Shown piece by piece: positions 23,501 to 32,500 of a stretch of 64,000 nt of DNA. Both the position numbers and the translations under genes were made by a program. This DNA comes from Diospyros lotus. Its lineage: Eukaryota; Streptophyta; Magnoliopsida; Ericales; Ebenaceae. Position 1 is the stretch's first letter. Each line of letters begins with the position of its first letter. Where the stretch lies: contig NC_068345.1 of the NCBI RefSeq assembly GCF_014633365.1, forward strand, positions 11,292,058 through 11,356,057, written 5' to 3'. The notes under the pieces were generated by a model. That model saw only the letters and a program-made list of their open reading frames with translations. It searched no databases and was not told the origin of the DNA.

Positions 23501-26500
23501 AATTTAAATCCCTTAAATTCTAAATTGTTTCTCCACAATTCAAGCTTAGTGTTCACTCCCTCTTTTGTTTCATCCACCAACACTATGTCATTTGCAAATA
23601 GCATATACCATGGCACCTCTGTCTGAATGTGTTTAGTTAGTTCATCCATTACTAAAACAAATAAGTATGGATTTAGTGCAGAACCTTGATGCAGTGCCAT
23701 TGTAATTTAAAATGGTTTAGTATCCCCTCTGCATGTTTTGACTCTTGTTTCTGCACTATGATACATGTCCTCAAGGGCTTGTATATAGGCTATTCGGACT
23801 CCTTTCTTCTCTAAAACCCTTCATAATACTTCTCTAGGGACCCTATTATAGGCCTTTTCTAGATCTATAAACACCATATGCAGATCCTTCTGCTGATTCC
23901 GATACCTTTCTATTAGGCGCTTCTGTAGGTATATAGCTTTCATTGTTGACCTACCAGGCATGTAATTAAACTGATTTTCCGAGACATTTGTTTCTTTTCT
24001 GAGCCTTTACTCTATTAATCTCTCCTAGAATTTCATGGTATGACTCGTTAACTTAATTCCTCTGTAATTTTCACAGTTTTGAACATCTCATTTGTTTTTG
24101 TGTATAGGAACCAAAGTAATCTTCCTCCACTCATCTGGCATTTTTTTTGATTTAAGGATCGCGTTAAATAATTTCGTTAGCCAGGAGATGCCCTCTTCTC
24201 CCATGCATTTTCATGCTTCTATTGGTATATTATCTGGTCCCATCACCTTATGATTTTTCATCTTTTTTAATGCTTGTCTTATTTCATTTGAACTTATGCG
24301 TCGATGAAATGTATAGCTCACGTTCCCTTCGAAGTTACTAAGATGTTCCAACCTAACTCTTGCGTCCCCACCATCATTAAATAATTTTGTGAAATACTCA
24401 TTCCATCTCTCCTTAATCGCTCCCTCATTCACTAATACATTTTGATTTTTATCTTTTATGCATTTCACTTGGTTTAGATCCCTTGTTTTACTTTCTCTTG
24501 CTATAGCTAATTTATATATATCCATTTCTCCATTTTTTGTTTCAAGTCGTTTATATAGATTCTCATATGCTTTTGACCTTACTTCACTAACAACTCTTTT
24601 TGCTGCATTTTTTTTCTTCTTTATAATTTTTTAGGTTTTTTTCATTGTTGCACTGATATACAATCTTATAGCAAGTTTTCTTATTTCTAATTTTCAATTG
24701 TACCTTTTCATTCCACCACCAAGACTCCTTAAGGTTTGGGCCTCTACCATTTGTCTCTCCAAGGACTACCTTTGCCGTGTTTTTCAAGGCAATAGCTATT
24801 TCCCTCCACATTTGGCTTGCCTGTCCTTCTCCATTCCATTCTCCTACCCCTTAGTTTTTCTTTGAAAATTAGTTGTTTCTCCCCTTTTAAATCCCACCAC
24901 TTAATTCTTGGATTTTGTTTTATGTGATTTTTTCTCTTCCAATTTCTTACCTGGACGTTAAGTACCAAAAGTCTACGTTGAGTAGTCAAACACTCCTAGT
25001 GGAAAAAGAGTAGTTTAGTGCCTATTTATATGAATATAGGAGATGTGTAAAGTTGTGAAAATTATAGAGTGATCAAGCTAATGAGCCACAGTATGAAACT
25101 TTAGGAGATGGTAATTGAGCAAAGGTTAAGGAGAGACACTAAGGTCTCTGGAAACCAATTTTGTCTTATGGCATGTATATCGATAATAGAAGCTATTTAC
25201 TCACTGAGATGGTTAATGGAAAAGTCCAATGATAAACAAAAAGAAATTACATATGGTATTTATAAACTTGGAAAAAGCATATGACAAAGTCTTTGGAGAA
25301 GTCTTGTGGAGGGTGTTGGAAAGGAGGGTGTCATGAGAAGAACCCAGAGTACTGAAATTTTAATTTCTTTATGGCTGTAACTTTTGTTATTTCGCTGTAA
25401 TTTGTTAATTACTCTTGCTGTCATTTTCTGTTAAGAGTTAGTTAAACCTATAGGGTCCACGTGTAAGGGTTGGAATAGGACAAAAAGGTTGGTTACAACA
25501 GAAAAAAGGGAATAGGATCTGCTGTAGCGGGCCTATCCTTCCACTCGATTGTATATTCTCTCCAAGGCTCTCTTGGAAGAATTATCGTGGAATAGAATTC
25601 TGAATTTCTTCCTACTTCTAAACTCTCTCTCTCTCTCTCTCTCGTTTCTCTCTTCTCCCTCCCGTTTCTCTTTCTCTCTTCTCTTTCTCTGTTTTCTCTG
25701 CTCTTGTTCTGTTCTTGCTTCTTCTTCCTAATTCACACCGGAATTAGGAGGACAACTCGATCATGGCCAGACCGTGACAGAGGGGAGTTCAGATTGCTTG
25801 GCTATTAAGGACTTGTATCATCAAGCAGAAACATGTGTGACTTGTGGAGGTGGTACTGAAGCTTTCCTAATTACACTTGTATGATACCAAGGATCTGCTC
25901 TTATCTCTTTGCTCTCTGCTCTCGTTATGGATGAACTTACAAAGTGCCACACCCCCCAGATTTGTACTCATGAACATGCCAACGACATATATTCAAATGA
26001 AAACATTCAAAGCCAATTTGTTCCAACAATCATTCTTCATTGGTCACTAAAAGTTTATCAAAACCTTAAAACAATTTGACAATCCCTCTATTTAATAAAG
26101 TCTAAGGTAAAGTAACATTCTATACTTTACATTCATATGAAAAAGTGCAAAGCTATAAAAACGAAACTGAAAGCTATAAATTTTTAATTTCAAGCTAACA
26201 CAAACAAATGTCAATAATTCTTAAAGATCAACAGGGTCAACATAGTAGGACCACTCTGCCCATAAACCCCTTAAGCTTGATTCCTCATTTGCATCTGAAA
26301 TGTTGAAAATAACAAGGAATGAGTACAACCTCAATAAGTGACATTTCACCTTATTAGTTGGACCAAGCATGTAGTATAATCAAATATAATAGTACAATCA
26401 GAACTTAACATTTCGGTTATCAAAAATATTATACAATGATGTTTCAAAGGACAATCATTAAATAAAACAAATAAACATTTGCCTGTAAATAGTTAACTCA

Positions 26501-29500
26501 TTCATTTGCATTTGCCAATTATTCGACTACAACCATGCTACCCTTGTGGTAAAGTCCAGAACCACATATATGCCTTGTGGTGGGGGTCTAGAATGGACAT
26601 GTTTACGTGCTGATGTATTTATCCTCAAAAGGCAGGGTCCAGAACATAGTCAAATATGAATCATTCTGTCCTTTCAATTTCACATTTATTTTCAGGGAAA
26701 TTGCAAACAATTCTTCTACAAATGCACATGCTTAACCACCCCCCCCTTTTTTTATCAGGGATGAAATAAACGTTTAGAATAGTTATTTTCAGTACTAACA
26801 AGTAGAGAGATGAAAGACTGCTAATAAAGTGAAACTACTTATCAAGAAAAAAACCACTTACCTGACACTCCAAAACCAAAATAAACCACAATTCTAATTC
26901 TGATATAATGACCTGCATATAGCATGTTTGTAGTAAAAGAGGGAAAGGAAGATCAAAGAAAATTTGGTGGAAAACTCTTGAATACAAGATATAATAGCCT
27001 CAGAGTGAATATGAGCATGGATAGAGATGCATGGAGGTCTAGAAACCATGTAGCTGATCTCACCTAGTGGGGTTAAGGCTTGTGATTGTTGTTGTATAAA
27101 TATGAATCTGGGATCCGATCGCTGTGCAAATTTTCTTTCCTTGTGCCCACCCCAACAACCTAGTGGGATTAAGGCTTGGGACTGTTGTTGTATATATATG
27201 GGTCCGGGATCCCATCCCTGCACAAATTTCCTTTCCTTGTGCCCACCCCAAGAAGTAAATTTAACGTCCCAACCCACCCTTGTGGAGTAGGTTGGATGGA
27301 TGCCAATTTGGTTGGGTACGAGTTGGTGTCCGTAGAAGCAATCAATTAAAGGCAGGAAATGCATCTTTCTTGTCTGATTATGTTTACAACAAGGCCATAT
27401 GGCAATAGTAGGACTGTCTGTTGTTGGACACTGAAGTACCAGAACAACAGAAATAGTCTCTCTTCTGTGATTCAAACATTAGACAGTTTGTAGCCTGCTA
27501 TGTTTATTCTTCTTTAAACTATTTTATTGTCAATTTAAGTTTGGTACAAGGAATAAACACCAATGACCAATATGACTATTTTACTTGAATATGTTGAAAT
27601 TGTAGGGCCTGTTAAGTTATAGAAAATATTTCTAATTTTTCAACTGCAGTTTTCTATTGAATGGTTGAATCTTCTATTAAAAAATTGGAAACTCAAATTT
27701 TCAATTCTTCAACTTTATGCTATGAATTGGAAAACATCAAGAAAGATGTTCTCTAAATTTTCTAAAAATGAATGCCATTTCTTTTTGAAACATAAAATGT
27801 TAGAGCATGTTTAGTTATAAAATTAGAGTTGAAAATTAAAAATATTTTCTACAACTGAATGGGCCCTTACTATTTCTATTGTGAATTTTGAAAGCTTATA
27901 TTTTGTGGTGTTTTTTTTTTTTTTTTTTGGAGGGGACTTATGTGATATCTAGATGGTTGTAGCATTTGAAGTAGAGATGCTTTCCATTCCATCATTCTTC
28001 CAAATTTTGATGCAATCCATCTGGTTGTTGTTAAATCATGATGATTTCTAGTTTATCTTGATTGGAGATCTCCAATAGCAAGAATAAAGACTGTCTTTCT
28101 TTTATTTTCATCCTTTATATATTTGGGTGGAATATTTGTTTTCATCTGTATATACATGTGCACTTCTTCACGGTGTTATCTTATCCAAATGCTCTATCCT
28201 GCTTGTTACACTCACATTCTACAAGTACCCCAATGTACTAATTTCCCTTTCAATTTTCTCCATTCCGTGAGTGTATTTTGAAACTAGTTTTGTGACAGGT
28301 TTGAACCTGACATGCTAGCATTTTCTGGATGCTACTATGGTGGGGGAGATAAAGAGAGATACGAACTTGGTGAAATTAGGAAAAGATGGTCAACTTTACC
28401 TGTGAGATAGCTATCTTTACTAAGTTTTCATCTCCGTTTCTTGTCCTAATATGGAATCTGTAATTTTTACTGGATTGCCTTAATTGCTTTACTTTTTCAG
28501 GTTATAGAAGATCTATAGGATTAATCCTATCTAGATTGGTGAAGTGGGAAGTAATTTTATTCGAATATCTTTTATTCACACTAACCTTTTTCCCGTTCTA
28601 GTGCCTAGAACTTATCAAGTTTTTGCAGACTATTGCCTTCCTCTTAAGGGAACCTTTACCTCTGGAAATCCAATTGTCCAGCCAATCTATCAAAATTTTG
28701 TATTGAGGAATGTCAAGAACCAGTTTTCACTTCCTTACACTTGTCAACAAAAATTAAAGCCAAACTAACTAAAAGGTTGACTTTTAGTTTCTTCAGTCTA
28801 ATCTACCAGATAAATTAAATATGCAAATAAATAAATTTATAAACAACTTCTTAATTCTTAGTTGTTTTAATCTTTTCTTTTCCTTCAACTCTTTAATTTC
28901 AATTACTCTGAGCTAAACACCCAATGTAGTGTCATGATCCGTTGGGGGCCCATGACAGATGCCTAACCCCTAATGGACCAAAGGTCCATTAGGGTGAGCA
29001 AGCCTGTGTACATATCATATCATGACAATAAAATCAAATAGCATTTAACTGAATTTAAATGAAGTGCATTCCACAAAATAAAACTGCACAATTGTCTGAA
29101 CAATCTTGGACGAAACTCTTAAGAATCAATTAAAAGAAACTACTATTATCAAACTAAGGCCCCATAAGTACAAAGTGGGGCATATCAAAACGAACAGCTA
29201 AACTAATTGAGATAACTGAACTGTGTTCTTCCTTCAAATTGACTGATTCACCGGTTCCACAATTGGCCTGCTACCTAAAAATTATAAGAGTTTATAATGA
29301 GTCAGAACCTAGTGAACAAAACAGTATATATTCTGGAGAATTCGAACAAGCAATATGCACAAGCTTTTATTCAAGAAATATTTTCTCATAAAGTAAATGC
29401 AAAAAAATGTTTTTGATAACGAGACAAATAAACTCTTTTTCAATAAAATTCTTTCTTTTCCAATAAACTAATTCTTTTTAAATCTGATGGAGACCAATAC

Positions 29501-32500
29501 TTTCAATTTCATGGGAGTACACCAAGCAAAACAAATTCATATCACAATCATTGGTCACATCTGTGCCAAAGTGAATCCATGTGTGGTCTGACACATGCAG
29601 TTAGCATTACCCCTTCTAGCTTGGGTCATCAAGGTGCACCAAGGCTAAGGTTTGTTGTCTTTAACTTGTAGTATTCTAACAAAGGTTCTCCCAAAACATT
29701 TAACATATGCATAATTTCATGAATCAATCAACTATACTAAAAATTCAATTCATAACAAATCAATCATCAACATTTAACAAACAGATTTGTAATAAACAAT
29801 CCAATGCACTTTGCAATCAAATCCATAACAATTATCATTTACCATTGAGCAGACAAAAGGAGTAATAAAGGACTTGTCTTGACAATCTAGGCTCTACAAT
29901 TTTAACACAAATAATTTGGCCGAGGAATAAAAGATTTTTTTTCCCACAATCATTGTAATTTCAATGAAGTAATTATTTGCATGTATAACGAGGAAATAAA
30001 AACCATTTGTCCTAATATACATTGTCTACTTATCTTGACCATGTCTCACTTTAAGGAATGAACTTGAATGCGAGCTTTTGAAGAGCTAGGCTAGACCAAA
30101 ACTTGCTAATGACTCCTTCCTTTAATCCCTCTCTCCTCTCTCTATCTTTCTTATCTCATCCTTGTGTGCTCTTCATCTACCCCCCTTTATGCATATGCAC
30201 ATCTACTAATGCATATTCCTACTTGGATTTGGAAAACCTATTCTTATATGAATTTTGAATAAGATATATCCTAATTACTATATTTATCTAGTAAAATATG
30301 TATACCTATCCCTACATGAATTTGGTATAATATATAGATATATATATATGTATATATGTTTCCACATTTATTTACCGAAGCATGCATACCTATTACAACA
30401 AGGATTTGACATAATCTATATTCTAATATAGTTGTAGTTCTACAAGTCCTTCCTTAGCATGGAATTGGTTATTTATTTATTTATTTTTAAACTATTGATT
30501 ATTATCTTTTCTTTTTGTTATATTATTCTCTTTTTCCCTTCTCTTAATCCAATTTCCACAATGATTGGGTTTTAAGATTATCCTTTTCCAACAGGGACGA
30601 GTCTTTTAAAGAATGTTTATCTTTTCTTTTATCTTCAATATTTATTTCTTTCCAAATTTTGGCTATACACAATATTATCATAATATATGTGTATATCTAT
30701 TCCATTTTGTCTTTTTTTTTTTTCCGTTGTATTTGTCTCAGATTATCTTTTAAATCAGTCCATGTTTATATATATATATATCTACTTGAATGGATATACT
30801 CTAATCCTATGGAATTCATTTTCATAAGGAATTGATTTGTATCCAAAATTTGAATAAATGTAGGTGTACCATTTATCGACTTGCATACCCGTCTAATTTG
30901 TTGGATATCTAATACTATAAAATCCATCTTCAACAAAAATTGGTCATATCCTACTTGGATATGGTAAATCTTAATTTCCAAGCCCTTATCTTCGCTCATC
31001 ATACATATATAGTCCATCAAGAATTAGCATTGCAAAGTGAATCTTCAACTTGGTTTGAATTATTTTAATTAATTAATTTATTATTATTTTATTTTCCATT
31101 ATCTTAATGTCTATGTTTCTAATTATCTTGTAGATATTTGTTCATATATATATATATCTTTATATTTTCTTTATTATCTCCTTTTTTTTGGGCTAAACTT
31201 TTGGGTTTTTACAGGTAGGATCACTTTTTTCCTTTTAGATGTGATACCCAAAATCCAAGAAATAATATATTAGAAGTCAGAACCATCTAATCAAATAACA
31301 TGCTCATTCGCCTAGCAAAAATCTGTCATAGTTTTTTCCACAAATATTACATCAGTTAAGAGTAGGACACTGAGCCTACTCTTTTCATCCTGCACAGGAT
31401 TTGAGCCCTGATGGTGAACGAAAACGTGGGAAATGCCCACTTACTCCTCATGAAGTGGGTTTGATGCTCCGGGCACTTGGCTTTAGAAATGATACATACC
31501 TTTATGTTGCATCTGGTGAAATTTATGGTGGGGAAGAGACTCTGCGTCCTCTTCGAGAGCTCTTTCCAAACTTCTACACAAAGGAGATACTTGCCAATGA
31601 TGAGCTGAAACCTCTTCTTCCGTTTTCTTCTCGCTTAGCTGCCATTGACTACATTGTGTGTGATGAGAGTGATGTCTTTGTCACTAATAACAACGGAAAC
31701 ATGGCCAAGATTCTTGCAGGTCGAAGGTAAGAATTCAAATTTGTCAATCTTCAGGCACTATTTTTATTGGGATGGAGTTTGAAAAGAGATATTATCTATT
31801 GTTGGGGTGATATGACTCTGTTCAAGTCATGGACGAATTTGTGAATCTAATTTGGTATGATTACATCTTAGGAACCAGACACAGCATAAAAAACTGACAA
31901 AGATATGTGCAATGAATATAACCATTGTTTTTTAAAGGCCAAGTAAAGAATTATATCCTTTAAGGTGGTAGAAGCAGCCTTTTCCAATTATCTTTCTCCT
32001 ATATGACTCCCCTGAAAATTCATCAGCGTTCTTACAACAACATATCAAGCCTTACTCTTTCTTCCTGCATCAGTAAAATCTTTTCTAGGTCTTCCTTTTG
32101 TAAGCAAATAAGTATTACCTTCAAGTACCTTGCATGTAGAGATTTTCATTACCTGCATCTATAATCCTTTTTTAAGAGTTCCACCCAATCCATGTTCTTG
32201 AGCTTGGGTCGCAATAGTGAATATGACAAGAAGCATTTAGTTATTTGTCTTTTGGTAGTTGAAACAAGAGATAGAACTCATTATATTTGATTTCATGAAA
32301 TGCAGAGGAAGTTTATTGTCCTGATATGGTAACTGTATTACTTGGAGAGGACTTATCATTTCTAGTTTAGCCTAGGGATTTAGGTGAATATACCCAAAAA
32401 AAAAAAAAAAATCACTTTCAATGAGCTCTGTAGTACAATAGGGAGGAAATGCTGTACTGCAAACCAGCTAAGAGTTAAATATTGGAAGGACCTGTCTGAT

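Larger units (their letters stand above)
22650..25944 (+). mobile_element. Decayed RTE-type LINE (plus strand), split by two later insertions
   Basis: Three plus-strand blocks belong to one RTE reverse transcriptase. 22650-22834 holds [12 protein letters not shown] and, later, FWLTKLF. 24992-25328 holds [24 protein letters not shown] and [17 protein letters not shown]. 25780-25944 holds [18 protein letters not shown] and LVMDELTK. They are separated by a minus-strand RTE (22841-24985) and a solo LTR (25329-25779). Multiple stops show it is dead. The 3' end is lost at about 25945. Confidence 0.85.
19712..28298 (+). other. 8.6-kb intron with multi-layer transposon nest
   Basis: Donor after CACTTGAG at 19711 and acceptor GTGACAG ending at 28298. 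The split AG|G codon completes the Arg of the HLRFE motif. Contents are listed separately. The stretches 20204-20798, 21487-21766 and 27253-27604 show no features beyond AT-rich sequence. Confidence 0.9.

Noticed and set aside
27060..27290. Repeat-containing small proteins on both strands
   Set aside because: Produced by a two-copy 96-bp DNA repeat with RTE/SINE-tail character.
28544..28768. 74-codon ORF in a glycosyltransferase intron
   Set aside because: The exon join 28401 to 31398 is in phase without it and it has no family similarity.
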